A DNA stretch of 64,000 nucleotides from contig NC_083570.1 of assembly GCF_027579695.1 (NCBI RefSeq), forward strand, positions 4,185,001-4,249,000. Reading direction: 5' to 3'. This stretch comes from Neoarius graeffei (taxonomy: Eukaryota; Chordata; Actinopteri; Siluriformes; Ariidae). Positions 10,866 through 22,164 of the stretch are shown here, piece by piece (position 1 is the first letter of the stretch; each line of letters opens with the position of its first letter). The notes under the pieces are model-generated. The model was given only the letters and a program-made list of their open reading frames with translations. It was not told the origin of the DNA and made no database searches. Both the position numbers and the translations under genes were made by a program.

Positions 10866-12069
10866 CAGTGGTGCTTGAAAGTTTGTGAACCCTTTAGAAT
10901 TTTCTATATTCCTCCATAAATATGACCTAAAACATCAACAGATTTTCACACAAGTCCTAAAAGTAGATAAACAGAACCCAGTTAAACAAATGAGACAAAA
11001 ATATTATACTTGTTCAATTGTTTATTGAGGAAAATGATCCAATATTACATATCTGTGAGTGGCAAAAGTATGTGAACCTCTAGCAGTTAATTTGAAGGTG
11101 AAATTAGAGTAAGGTGTTTTCAATCAATGGGATGACAATCAGGTGTGAGTGGGCACCCTGGTTTATTTAAAAAACACAGATCTATCAAAGTCTGATCTTC
11201 ACAACACATGTTTGTGAAAGTGTATCATGGCACGAACAAAAGATTTCTGAGGACCTCAGAAAAAGCGTTGTTGATGCTCATCAGGCTGGAAAAGGGTACA
11301 AAACCATCTCTAAAGAGTTTGGATTCCACCAATCCATAGTCAGACAGATTGTGTACAAATGGAGGAAATTCAAGACCATTGTTACCCTCCCCAGGAGTGG
11401 TCGACCAACAAAGATCACTCCAAGAGCAAGGCGTGTAATAGTCAGCGAGGTCACAAAGGACCCCAGGGTAACTTCTTAGCAACTGAAGGCCTCTCTCACC
11501 TTGGCTAATGTTAATGTTCATGAGTCCACCATCAGGAGAACACTGAACAACAATGGTGTGCATGGCAGGGTTGCAAGGAGAAAGCCACTGCTCTCCAAAA
11601 AGAACATTGCTGCTTGTCTGCAGTTTGCTAAAGATCACGTGAACAAGCCAGAAGGCTATTGGAAAAATGTTTTGTGGATGGATGAGACTAAAATAGAACT
11701 TTTTGGTTTAAATGAGAACCGTTATGTTTGGAGAAAGGAAAACACTGCATTCCAGTATAAGAACCTTATCCCATCCGTGAAACATGGTGGTGGTAGTATC
11801 ATGGTTTGGGCCCATTTTGCTGCATCTGGGCCAGGGCGGCTTGCCATCATTGATGGAACAATGAATTCTGAATTATACCAGCGAATTCTAAAGAAAAATG
11901 TCAGGACATCTGTCCATGAACTGAATCTCAAGAGAAGGCGGATCATGCAGGGACAACGACCCTAAGCACACAAGTCGTTCTACCAAAGAATGGTTAAAGA
12001 AGAATAAAGTTAATGTTTTGGAATGGCCAACTCAAAGTCCTGACCTAGATTAGATTAGATTAGACTAGA

Positions 12070-13031
12070 CAGACCCTCCAGGATTTTGCGATGTTGCGAT
12101 TTGCAACTTCAACGCAAATTCAACCAATCCCTGCGAATTCAGGGCGGTGTTGCAATTATATCCAGTCACCGCAACTTTCCTGCAAATTTGACCAATCACT
12201 GGCATCGTCTTGAGGTGACATCGACAAACTACCTTCCGCCTTACTTCCGTGTACTATGCGTTCAAGAGAAGCAGCATGTGCAAGTCAGTGTTTATATACA
12301 GTAGGCTTAAATTCTGTTAGTGAAAGTGTGTTATGTTTACAGTGAAGGACTGTGTGCACTTTACATTATTTTTTTACTTAATACAAGAAATGAATGGAGG
12401 CCAACATTTTTGCCAAAATGGTATTTTATTTTCCATGGTTTAGGCAGCTTCAGCATCATACTGTGAGATTCTGTTCAAATTGTTTTTTTTTTTATTCTAT
12501 GAAGCCTGAGCCATTTATTATATTAGTTTATAATTATTGTTTAATTTAGTCTTCAGGAGAGACTGCCTGCACACAGGACTAGTATTAATAGTTTTTTCTC
12601 TTACATGAAAGCTGAGGCATTTATATTATATTTTAAGGTAACTTCATGTTGTGCTCTGAGGTTCTATGCACTTTAACTTTTGAACCAACAGGTGCATTTG
12701 GATAAGTAAAGCCTATTTTTCTGTATTTTTGTAGTCCTGGTAATCTTTTATATTGGTAAAGTTGTTTATAGGACCATTTCTCAGTGTCTTTGTTTTTTAA
12801 TCAATAGTTTTTCAGTAATAACAATATTTAACATATCACTCAATTTTAATCACAAAAAGAGAAAATCGCAACAATTTCTCGCAACTTTCACTTCCTCCCG
12901 CAATGTAATCGCAACAAAAACCTAAAAAACACCGCAACTTTCATCGCAATTTTTTGGAAACCCCCCTGCAACAACAGACATTTTAGCCTGCAACAATCAC
13001 AAAAAAGGCCCGCGAAATCCTGGGGGGACTG
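12070..13031. mobile_element. Non-autonomous DNA transposon in LINE tail
   Basis: This 962-bp insert has terminal inverted repeats CAGACCCTCCAGGATTTTGCG and, at the other end, CGCGAAATCCTGGGGGGACTG. It lies within the GATTA microsatellite tail of the Rex1-like LINE, so target duplications cannot be read with certainty; the flanks are AGACTAGA and ATTAGATT. A 72-codon open frame at 12086-12304 matches nothing I recognise. CGCAACTTTC/GCAATTTT motifs repeat near the right end. Confidence 0.7.
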
Positions 13032-16000
13032 ATTAGATTAGATTAGATTAGATTAGATTAGATTAGATTAGATTAGATTAGATTAGATTAGATTAGATTA
13101 GATAAAACTTTATTGATCCCTTTGGGAGGGTTCCCTCAGGGAAATTCAGATTCCAGCAGCATCATTACAGATAAACAGAGAAAAGAAATAGAGAAAACTT
13201 CTAGATAAATTAAAATAAATTAAGTATTTATGTGGGGGGAGCAGGAAAGATATTGCACTTTATATTGCACATTATATTGCACATTGTCCAGTATTGCTTA
13301 TTGTCAGGCTAGGCTACTGCTCCTTCCCGTCCTCTGTCCTCCTGTTACCCCTCCTCCCCCCAGAGAGGAGTTGTACAGTCTGATGGTGTGAGGGACAAAG
13401 GAGTCTTTGAGTCTGTTCGTCCTGCACTTGGGAAGGAGCATTCTGTCACTGAACAGGCTCCTCTGGTTGCTGATGACGGTGTGCAGAGGGTGACTGGCAT
13501 CGGCCATGATGTTCAATAGTTTGTCCATAGTCCTCTTCTCTGCCACCGTCACCAGAGTGTCCAGCTTCATGCCGACCACAGAGCCGGCCCGCCTGATCAG
13601 TTTGTCCAGCCTGGATGTGTCCTTCTTGGATGTGCTGCCCCCCCAGCACACCACGGTGTAAAACAAGACACTGGCAACCAGAGACTGATAGAACATCCAC
13701 AGGAGTTTCCTGCAGATGTTAAAGGACCACAGCCACCTACGGAAGTATAGCTTGCTCTGTCCCTTCCTGTATAAGTGATTGGTGTTGCAAGTCCAGTCCA
13801 GCTTGCTGTCCAGCCACAGCCCGAGGTACTTGTAGGAATCCACAGCCTCAACCTCGACTCCCTCGATCAGAACTGGTTGTGACCTTGGTCTGGACCTCCC
13901 AAAGTCAATGACCAGCTCCTTGGTCTACGAGGTGTTGAGCTGCAGATGGTTCCTGTTGCACCACGCAGCAAAGTTCCTCACCAGACTCCTCTACTCCTCC
14001 TCTCTGTCGTCACTGATACACCCAACGATGGCTGTGTCATCGGCAAACTTCTGAATGTGACAGCTCCGAGTTGTAGCAGAAGTCCGCGGTGTACAGGGTG
14101 AAGAGAAGAGGGGCCAGCACCATGCCCTGGGGTGCTCCAGTGCTGCTAATCACAGTGTCAGACGTGGTGTCCTTCAGCCTGATGTACTGTGGCCTGTCAG
14201 TGAGGTAGCTGGAGATCCAGGTGACCAGGCAGGGGTTCACTCGCATCCTGTTCAGTTTGTCCTGAGGCAGTAGGGGCTGGATGCTGTTGAAGGCACTCGA
14301 GAAGTCCAAGAAGAGGATCCTCACTGTGCCATTTCCCTTATCCAGATGCGAGTGGGCTCAGTGTAGCAGGTAGAGGATGGCGTCTTCCACACCAACACCT
14401 GCTCAGTATGCAAACTGCAGACAGTCCTGGGCATGTTGTACCTGGGGTCTGAGGAGGCTGAGGAAGAGCTGCTCCAACGTCTTCATCAGATGTGAAGTGA
14501 GTGCCACTAGTCGGAAGTCGTTCAGCACACTGGGCCAATTGTTTTTGGGAACTGGAACGATACATGATGTCTTCCACAAGGTTGGCACTCTCTGCAGCTG
14601 CAGGCTGAGGTTGAAGTTGTGTTGGAGTGGTTCACCCAGGACAGCAGCGCAGGTCTTCAGTAGTCATGGACACACCTTTTCCGGGCCTGCTGCTTTCCTG
14701 GGGTGAAGCTTCCTCAGTTGACCTCTGACCTGGTCTGCAGTAATGCATAGAGGAGTCTGTGTTGAGGTGGGGGAGGAGGGGGCTGCTGTAATGACTGGGG
14801 GGAGGTGTGTTGAGGGAAGAGGGAGAGATGGCTGCAGTGAGAGAGAGGGTGCAGGGGACGTGGGCTGGTTGAACCGATTGAAGAAGTCATTCATCTCATT
14901 CGCCCTCTCCACTGTCCCCTCAATGACTCTGGTCTTTGTATTGTGGCCTGTGATGGTTTTCACACCTTCCCAGACCTCCCTCATGCTGTTCTCCTTCAGC
15001 TTCTGCTCCACCTTTCTCCTGTAGCTGTCCTTAACTTCCCTCATGAAGCGTTTCACCTCCTGCTGTGCTGGTTTCATTTTCTCCCTATCCCTGCTCCTGA
15101 AGGAGGCCTTCTTCCTGTTGAGGACAGTTTTGACTTCCTGTGTAACCCATGGCTTGTTATTAGGGTAACACCGTACAGTCTTAGTGGGGGAGACCACATC
15201 TGCACAAAAGTTGAGGTAATCTGTCAGACAGTGTGTCAGCCCCTCTATGTCTTCACAGTGTGGGCTAAGCACCACATCCCAGTCCATGATGTCATAGCAG
15301 TCTCTAAGGGCATATTCCATTTCAGGGGACAACCTCCAGATGGAACGAGTTGTTGCAGGCTGCCTTTGAACCAGGGGGGTGTATTTCGGCTGCAGAAGAA
15401 CCAGGTTGTGGTCAGACTTCCCTAGTGGGGGGATGGCTGTGACTCTGTATGCATCCCTCACATTAGCATACAGCAAGTCACTTGTCCTGTTGTTCCTTGT
15501 TGGACAATCCACAGCCTGGTAAAAAGCAGCCAAAGTAGAGTCCAATGTAGCATGGTTAAAGTCCCCAGAAATGATTATAAATGCCTCAGGGTGCTGTGTC
15601 TGCAGCCTTGCTGTGACAGAGTGAATCCTCTCACATGCAGTGGCTGCGGCTGCCCTCGGAGGGATGTAAACACAGATGGTGATCACGTGACTGAACTCCC
15701 TTAACAGATAATATGGCTGCAGGCTAACAGCTAGCAGCTCCAAGTCCGGGCAACATAAAGCTGTCTTTACGGAGATATATCCTGGGTTACACCAGCGGTT
15801 GTTGACATAAATGATGAGTCCCCCACCTTTGCCTTTCCCTCATGCTTTAGTGTCTCTGTTGGCTCTCACAGCAGTGAATCCCCGCAGGTCCACATTAGCA
15901 TCCGGTACAAGGTCTGTCTCCATAAAGATAAATAAGCTGCTCTCCTGGTAAATCCACTGGTTGTTCAGAGCGGAAAGCTCACGAATTTATTTGGCAGCAA

Positions 16001-16347
16001 GTTCACATTCCCCATGATAACGGAGGGAATGGATGGTTTGTAGCACTGCCAGTTGTCCGCTAGCCTAGCCTTTAGCTTAGCTCCAGCTTTGCAGCCCCTG
16101 GGTTTCCTCCTCAGCTCCGCTGGGATGGGGTGTCGTATCCCGGCTCGTCCCATTGTTTTCAGGGCCAGCAGCTCCTCTCTCGAATAAGAGAGAAAACTGG
16201 CTCCTGGTTACGTGTTAAAGTTAAATATATCCACGTTATATAGTTAAACACACTATCTTTGTAAGAAGACCAAAAAAGGTAGAAAAAAGAGGTTTAAAGA
16301 GCTAAAAACGACAGAGTTACTGGAGAGGCAGCCATCTCACCCAGCGC
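13032..16347 (-). mobile_element. Rex1-like LINE, near full length, copy 1
   Basis: On the minus strand, the 5' end lies near 16347 and the 3' end is a (TCTAA)n tail; on the plus strand this is (GATTA)n at 13032-13101, with a few more units at 12049-12069. ORF2 shows an AP-endonuclease segment (SGDFNHATLDS, GKSDHNLVLLQP) followed by RT motifs (LFLDFSSAFNSIQ, STGAPQGMVLAPLLFTLYTADF) and the C-terminal DSYKYLGLWLDSKLDW. The frame is broken by several frameshifts and stops; the open pieces are 14664-15743, 14037-14324 and 13304-13843. The insertion lies in a Tc1-like transposase gene with a short TGACCT duplication. Confidence 0.85.
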
Positions 16348-16592
16348 CCAGTTTTGTTGACCTTAATCCAATAGAAATGTTGTGGAAGGACCTGAAGCGA
16401 GCAGTTCGTGTGAGGAAACCCAACAACATCCCAGAGTTGAAGCTGTTCTGCACAGAGGAACGGGCTAAAATTCCTCCAAGCTGGTGTGCAGGACTTATCA
16501 ACAGTTACCGGAAACATTTAGTTGCAGTTATTGCTGCACAAGGGGATCACACCAGATACTGAAAGCAAAGGTTCACATACTTTTGCCACTCA

Positions 16593-16976
16593 TCTCATCT
16601 CATCTCATCTCATTATCTCTAGCCGCTTTTATCCTTCTACAGGGTCGCAGGCGAGCTGGAGCCTATCCCAGCTGACTACGGGCGAAAGGCGGGGTACACC
16701 CTGGACAAGTCGCCAGGTCATCACAGGGCTGACACATAGACACAGACAACCATTCACACTCACATTCACACCTACGGTCAATTTAGAGTCACCAGTTAAC
16801 CTAACCTGCATGTCTTTGGACTGTGGGGGAAACCGGAGCACCCGGAGGAAACCCACGCGGACACGGGGAGAACATGCAAACTCCACACAGAAAGGCCCTC
16901 GCTGGCCACGGGGCTCGAACCCAGGACCTTCTTGCTGTGAGGCGACAGCGCTCACCACTACACCACCGTGCCGCCC
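16593..16976 (-). mobile_element. tRNA-headed SINE with 12-bp target duplication
   Basis: The element is in reverse orientation: ATCTC-repeat tail at 16593 onward and head ...CACCACCGTGCCGCCC ending at 16976. The perfect target duplication TTTTGCCACTCA (16581-16592 and 16977-16988) lies in the right inverted repeat of the Tc1-like element. It is therefore younger than that Tc1 insertion. Confidence 0.93.
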
Positions 16977-17087
16977 TTTTGCCACTCACAGATCTGTAAT
17001 ATTGGATCATTTCTCAATAAATAAATGAGCAAGTATAATATTTTTGTCTCATTTGCTTAACTGGGTTCTCTTTATCTACAGTACTTT

Positions 17088-17459
17088 TTGTCAGAAATGG
17101 CGAGCTGAGGTGAAGTGAGGACCCAAAAGCAGACTCAACAGGCAGTGTACAGAAAATAACTTCTTTAATGAAGAACAGGGCAGAGGTACAATAGGGCTCA
17201 GGCAAAAATCAGAGGTCAAAGAACAGGCCAAGAGGTCAAAACACAGAAGAGCAGGCAGGCATGGTCAGAGACAAAAACAAGACAGAAAATCTTCACAAAA
17301 ACTGAAGAAAACAGGGACAAGGGAAACCCAGGCAGAGGAAGCAAAAAACACAATCCAGAAGAACAGGCAGGTAAAACAGGGGCAAAAATTGAACAGAAAT
17401 CTAGACAAACAAACACAAAACAATACCAGCAGGAGAATCAAGAAATCAGAATACGAAAG
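17088..17459. repeat. Purine-rich unassigned interspersed repeat
   Basis: The plus strand is strikingly rich in A and G: recurring AGGCAG, AACAGG, CAGAG and AAAACA motifs with few T runs. It starts with GCGAGCTGAGGTGAAGTGAGGACCC. No coding potential is supported; the long frames here are shadows of the composition bias. It resembles a repeat type seen elsewhere in fish genomes, but I cannot assign a family. Confidence 0.4.
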
Positions 17460-18769
17460 GGCTGTAGCAAGGCCCTGGCTCCCCACAGCACCAGCAACCC
17501 GGCCCGGGCTTTCTCTCTGCACCGGTGCTCTGGGGCTCACTCACCTGAGGGGGGGAGAGACAGACATGGAAGCGGGAAACGGGAGGGCACCATGGGCGCG
17601 GCAGGCCAGCTGGGGTGGGGCAGGTGCCCGCATCTGCGGTGGGGGAATGGGGCGAGGACGAGACACAGAAGGGGAGGGGGAGAGAGAGAGAGCGGAGAAG
17701 AGGAGATCTGCGATCCTACCATGGGAACAGCCACCAAATGATCCTCCACCAACTCGATGGCCTGATCTAGCGATGCCGGGCGATGGCACTGGACCCACTC
17801 CGTGGTCCCTTCGGGAAGTCGGGCGATGAACTGCTCCAGTGCCACCAGATCGACGATTCCCTCGGCGTCACGGTTGTCAGCCCTGAGTCACCGCTGGCAG
17901 GCGTCCCGGAGTTGCTGGCCAAACACGAACAGGCGGCCGACCTCCTGTAGGTGTACAGCGCGGAAGTGCTGGCGTTGTTGTTCTGGGGTGCGCCCCACAT
18001 GCTGGAGGACGGCCCGGTGCAGGTCCGCGTAGACCAGCCGGCTGTCGGCGGGGAGCTGTAGTTCAGCCAGCTGCGCCTCGCCTGTTAGCAGGGGGAGGAG
18101 TCGCGCCACGCGCTGTTCCACCGGCCAGCCCCAGGCCTCTGCTGCTTCCTCGAAGAGCGCTAGGAAGGCCTCGGGGTCATCATGCGGGCCCATCTTCGTT
18201 AGGGTGAGGTGGGGAGGGCCCGCGGCGGTGGAGGTGGTGGACCCCGCTGACGAGAGGAGGTGCCGGAACGCCTGACGATCTTCCTGTTGCACCAGCACCA
18301 GGGCCTCGAACCTTTGCGCTTGCTCCTTTTGGAGGGCAACCAGTGCCTGGTGCTGGCTCTGTTTGGCCGTGGCGAGGGTGTGGATCAGGTCCACGAAGGG
18401 GGAGGACTCCATGGGGCTGTTCTCCTCTGTGCTCCTTCCTTGGTTTCGGCCCCACTGTAGGACTTTGAGTGGGTGGGTGGAGCACAGAAGTACGGCAGGC
18501 CCGAACTGAGTTGTCAAAACTCTTTATTGTGACTCTTTTCAGTCGAACACAATCTCCCAGCCACACAGACATGCACACACACATTAGTCATCTGGTTGGG
18601 GAGAGAGCTCCCTTCCACTGCTCTCTCTCTCCTTCTATAGGGCACGGTCTCTGGGGAAGACACACAAACACAGGTTAATTGACATCAGGTGTAGTGATTC
18701 TGCCACTTACCTTCCCTGACTCTGCCCTCTGGTCACAGACCGATGCTTGACCATGCCCCTGCTGCCACA
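17460..18769 (-). mobile_element. Ty3/Gypsy fossil, 5' LTR and gag, minus strand
   Basis: The LTR occupies 18456-18769 (TGTGGCAGCAGGGG... to ...CCTACA in minus sense, 314 bp). A primer-binding-like TGGGGCCGAAACC follows, then a gag region (about 17530-18410, with DDPEAFLALFEEAAEAWGW, LTGEAQLAELQLPADSRLVYADL and FGQQLRDAC). The element stops near 17460 without pol. It is incomplete and broken. A second Gypsy fossil of the same lineage abuts it head-to-head at 18770. Confidence 0.85.
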
Positions 18770-21590
18770 GCAATGCTTCAAAGCCTTGATGCTGGCCCAG
18801 CAGGAAGATCACCATGAGTTATGGCATCTGCTTGCGTCAGCAGGGGCATTGACCATCACTGCTCCGGCACCCTCATGATGATGGGCCCGCAGGATGATCT
18901 GGAAGCGTTCCTCGCCCTCTTCGAACAAGCAGCCAAGGCGTGGGGGTGGCCACTGGAGCAGCATGCCACATGCCTCCTCCTGCACCTGACTGGTGAAGCA
19001 CAGCTCACAGCACAGCAGCTCCCTGCTGACAGCCGACTGGTGTATGCTGACCTGAAGAAAGCCATCCTGTGGCGGGTCGGATGCTCCCCGGAACAACATC
19101 ACCAGCACTTCCAAACGCTGTCATTGGAGGAGGCTGGCCGGACATTTACATTTGGCCAGCAACTCCGGGACGCCTGCTGGCGGTGGCTGAGGGTGGAAGA
19201 TCTTGACACCGATGAGATCATTGATCTGGTGGCACTGGAACAGTTCATCTCTTGACTTCTGGAAGGAATAGTGGAATGGGTCCAGTGTCATCGCCCGGCG
19301 TCGCTGGGATGAGCCATCGAGCTGGCGGAGGACCATCTGGAGGCAGCTCCAATGGCAGGCCGATGAGGCATCTCTCCTCGCTTCTCCGCTCGCTCTCTCT
19401 TCTCCCCCCCAGCTCTCTTTCCCCTCCCCACCCCGTTCCCGTACCATGGAGGCGGCGGCTGGCTCCTCCCCAAATGGCCCGTTGCACCCGTGGTGTCTTC
19501 CCATCTCCCTCTTCCGTGTCTGTGTTGTCTCCTCCTCAGGTGAGTGACTCCCATAATGCCAGTGCAGAGGGAAAGCCTGGCCGGTGTGCTGGTGGGGTGG
19601 GGAGTCAGAGCATCTCCAGAGTTGGAGCTCTGCCAGGGAGGTGGGAGCTGTGATCTGGATCCCCGATGTGCCAGAGACCGCCTCCAATTGGGTGGTCACA
19701 TACCAGTAAGTGTTCAAGAGGATACATATCACGAGTTGGTGGATTCCAGTTGGAATCAGACCTCAATTCACCAACGCCTGTTGCAAGGTGAGGCAATGGG
19801 GAGAGCACAAGCGGTGAAGGTTTTATGTGTGCACGGGGATATTCACAATTACCCTTTAGTGTCCGTACATATTTTATTCCGGGACCAAATGCATAGAATT
19901 AAGGCGGGGGTTAATCCTCGTCTCACCCACTCCGTAATTTTGGGAACTGATTGGCCAGGGTTTAAAGAATTAATGGAACTCAAATTGAGAGATGGGTCCT
20001 GCATAAATATGTCACAGAAAGTTCCCAGTGTGGCATTGACTGGGGAAGCTGTCACAGAGCCATCTACGTCAGCACTGTGTCAGAGTGATGCAAGGAGTGA
20101 GGAGCACCCTGCCTCTCCTCCATCTCTTGGGGATTCCCTTGGGAATTTCCTGTGAGAGCAGTCATGAGATGAGACTTTATCTCCCGGGTTGGGATTCTGA
20201 AAGAAATCCTGACAGACCAAGGCACTCTGTTTATGCCATGTACACTGCGCGAACTGTATGGGTTACTGGGGATTAAGTCTATCCACACCAGTGTCTATCA
20301 CCCACAAACGGATGGCTTAGTGGAGCGATTTAACCAAACACTCAAGAACATAATTTGGAAATTTGTAAGTGAGGACGCATGTAATTGACCTGTGCACAAA
20401 ACTCCACACACTCACGCACTTAACCCAGGAAAATTTGCGGCAGGCACAAGAACGTCAAAGCCGTCTGTATGACAGGGGCATGTGCCTTAGAGAGTTCATG
20501 CCAGGAGACAAAGTACTCATATTATTGCCCACGTCGAGTTCTAAATTAATCATGAAGTGGAAAGGACCCTTCGAGGTCACACGGCGAGTCGGGAATGTCG
20601 ACTATGAGGTGAGGCGAACGGGCCTCACAGCTAACCCAAAAAAGTGTGCAATTGAGCGGGTGGAAGTACGGTATCTGGGGTTCCATTGGGTCATGGGCAG
20701 GTGCGTCCCCAAATTAACAAGACTGCAGCAATTGCAGCCTGCCTGAGGCCCAAGACCAAAAAGGGGGTGAGACAGTTCCTGGGGCTGGCTAGCTATTATC
20801 GTAGGTTTATACCTAATTATTCAGACATCACCAGCCCTTTAACTGATCTCACTAAAAAGGGGGCTCCTGATCCGGTCCAGTGGACGGAGCAGTGCCAACA
20901 GGCATTCTCTAAGGTAAAAGCTGCACTGTGTGGGGGCCACTTTTGCACTCCCCTGACTTCTCTCTCCACTTTATTTTACAGACTGACACATCAGACAGAG
21001 GGCTGGGGCCCATTTTGTCCCAGAAGGTGGAGGGTGAGGAGCACCCCGTGCTGTACATCAGCCATAAACTCTCGATGCGTGAAAGAAAGTACAGCACCAT
21101 CGAAAAAGAGTGCCTTGCCATCAAGTGGGCAGTCCTCGTCCTCTGATACTACCTGCTGGGTCACTCTTTCACTCTCTGTTCGGACCATGCGCCCCTCTAG
21201 TGGCTCCACCGCATGAAGGATACCAATGTGCTGATCACCTGCCCTCCAGCTGTTTAAGTTTGAGGTGGTCCACAGGCTGGGGGCACAGATAGTGGTGGCG
21301 GACTCCCTGTCCCATCAGGGGGAGTCTGCTTCAGGCCGGACGGCTCCCCGGCCTGAGTCGGACAGTGGGGGTATGTGGCAACGGGGGCATGGCCAAGTGG
21401 TAGTTTGTGAATGGAGGGCGGGGTCGGGGAAGGTAAGTGGCTAAATCATTACACCTGGTGTCCATTAATGTATGTGGGTGTGTTTGTTTGTTTGTCACAG
21501 GGATTGAGCATAGAAGGAGGGGGAGAGCAGAGAAAAGGGGATCCCCGGCCCCAACATGTGTGTGTGACTGGCTGACTGAATGAATGAATG

Positions 21591-21632
<42 letters not shown>

Positions 21633-21750
21633 GCAAGCAAGCAAGCAAGCAAGCTGAAAAGCCAAAATAAGGACAATAAAATGTATGTATGTGAACATCA
21701 ACTCTCGCCTGCCGTGCTTCTGTGCTCCACCCACATCAGGAACTGTTACA
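18770..21750 (+). mobile_element. Ty3/Gypsy fossil, gag-pol fragments and 3' LTR, plus strand
   Basis: A gag region (about 18830-19255, DDLEAFLALFEQAAKAWGW) is followed by a proline-rich tail and a protease-like region (about 19650-20060, VILGTDWPGF). Integrase-like fragments (20250-20640), an RT-thumb/RNase H-like part (20690-21230, VRQFLGLASYYRRFIPNYSD), a G-rich polypurine tract and a 377-bp LTR (21374-21750) complete it. The LTR contains a (TCAA)n(AAGC)n microsatellite at 21591-21653. Parts are missing and not in canonical order. The element is heavily broken, with many breaks. Confidence 0.85.
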
Positions 21751-21981
21751 GCCATCAATAAATAAACTTGATTACTTGATCTGTATTACATTAGCATGAG
21801 GACTAGCTCAGAGGTTTATTTATTCCTGATTCATTTTTGTAGCCAGTTTGCTCCGTTGACCAAAATACTTTCACTAAAATACTGATTTAAAATGAATTAA
21901 CAAACTGTATCACCTTTACCTTTTTCCAACTTTTAGACAACCTGATGATGCTTTTGTCTTTGTTTCCGTTTCTCTCCACAG

Positions 21982-22044
21982 CTGCGGCAGTTCAGCAGAC
22001 GATTTCACCACCACAGCTAGAAAGCAGAGAAGATTTTCTGAAAT
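21982..22044 (+). pseudogene. Orphan finTRIM exon 5 (paralog D')
   Basis: After the acceptor TTTCTCTCCACAG comes a 63-bp open exon reading AVQQTISPPQLESREDFLKY (last codon split), then donor GTCCAT. It is homologous to the 60-bp exon 5 of TRIM-A/B but one codon longer and clearly diverged, so it belongs to a different finTRIM paralog. No PRY-SPRY exon follows; the hAT at 22165 and a Tc1 relic occupy the downstream sequence. Confidence 0.75.
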
Positions 22045-22164
22045 GTCCATCTGAACACACACACACAAACAAAAGACAAAAGTTTTCTTCGAGACTGACT
22101 TAAGGAAATGAAATTGTTTGAGTTAAATGCATCGCAATTTATCTTGTATAAACGCTCACTAGAC

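Larger units (their letters stand above)
2612..11200. repeat. Segmental duplication block C, copy C1
   Basis: From GAACTGAATCTTGTG at about 2612 onward the sequence runs collinear with 56195-64000 at very high identity; coordinates differ by about 53,320 near 4000 and 52,812 near 10,000. Copy C1 has a SINE at 6373-6745 that C2 lacks. C2 lacks about 280 bp near 3137-3417 and about 145 bp near 5490-5635. The block carries a RING-less finTRIM, a Gypsy fossil and the start of a Tc1-like element. Its right limit is unknown because C2 runs off the window. Confidence 0.9.
10866..17077 (+). mobile_element. Tc1-like transposon (family 1), split by LINE and SINE insertions
   Basis: It opens with TA plus CAGTGGTGCTTGAAAGTTTG, the left inverted repeat of a long-TIR Tc1 family. 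The transposase runs from about 11228 with MANVNVHESTIRRTLNNNG (helix-turn-helix region), WMDETKIELFG (first catalytic Asp block) and KHGGGSIMVWA. At 12048, after CCTGACCT, it is interrupted by a LINE, and it resumes at about 16355 with the third catalytic block ([14 protein letters not shown]). A SINE splits the right inverted repeat (16593-16976), and the outer right end is lost at 17077. An early in-frame stop and the insertions make it inactive. Confidence 0.88.

Noticed and set aside
12086-12304. A 72-codon frame as a possible small gene
   Set aside because: It lies inside a non-autonomous DNA transposon with inverted ends and shows no known motif.
14943-15425. Plus-strand open frames within the Rex1-like LINEs
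   Set aside because: They are antisense shadows of the endonuclease/linker coding strand, repeated in all LINE copies (36300-36746, 51972-52487).
16860-16976. tRNA gene candidates in GGTTCGAGCCCC-containing regions
   Set aside because: All lie in SINE heads with target duplications and degraded A-boxes; no free-standing tRNA cloverleaf was found.
17888-18517. A 209-codon open frame that looks like a gene
   Set aside because: It is the gag region of a Ty3/Gypsy fossil directly behind its LTR, not a host gene.
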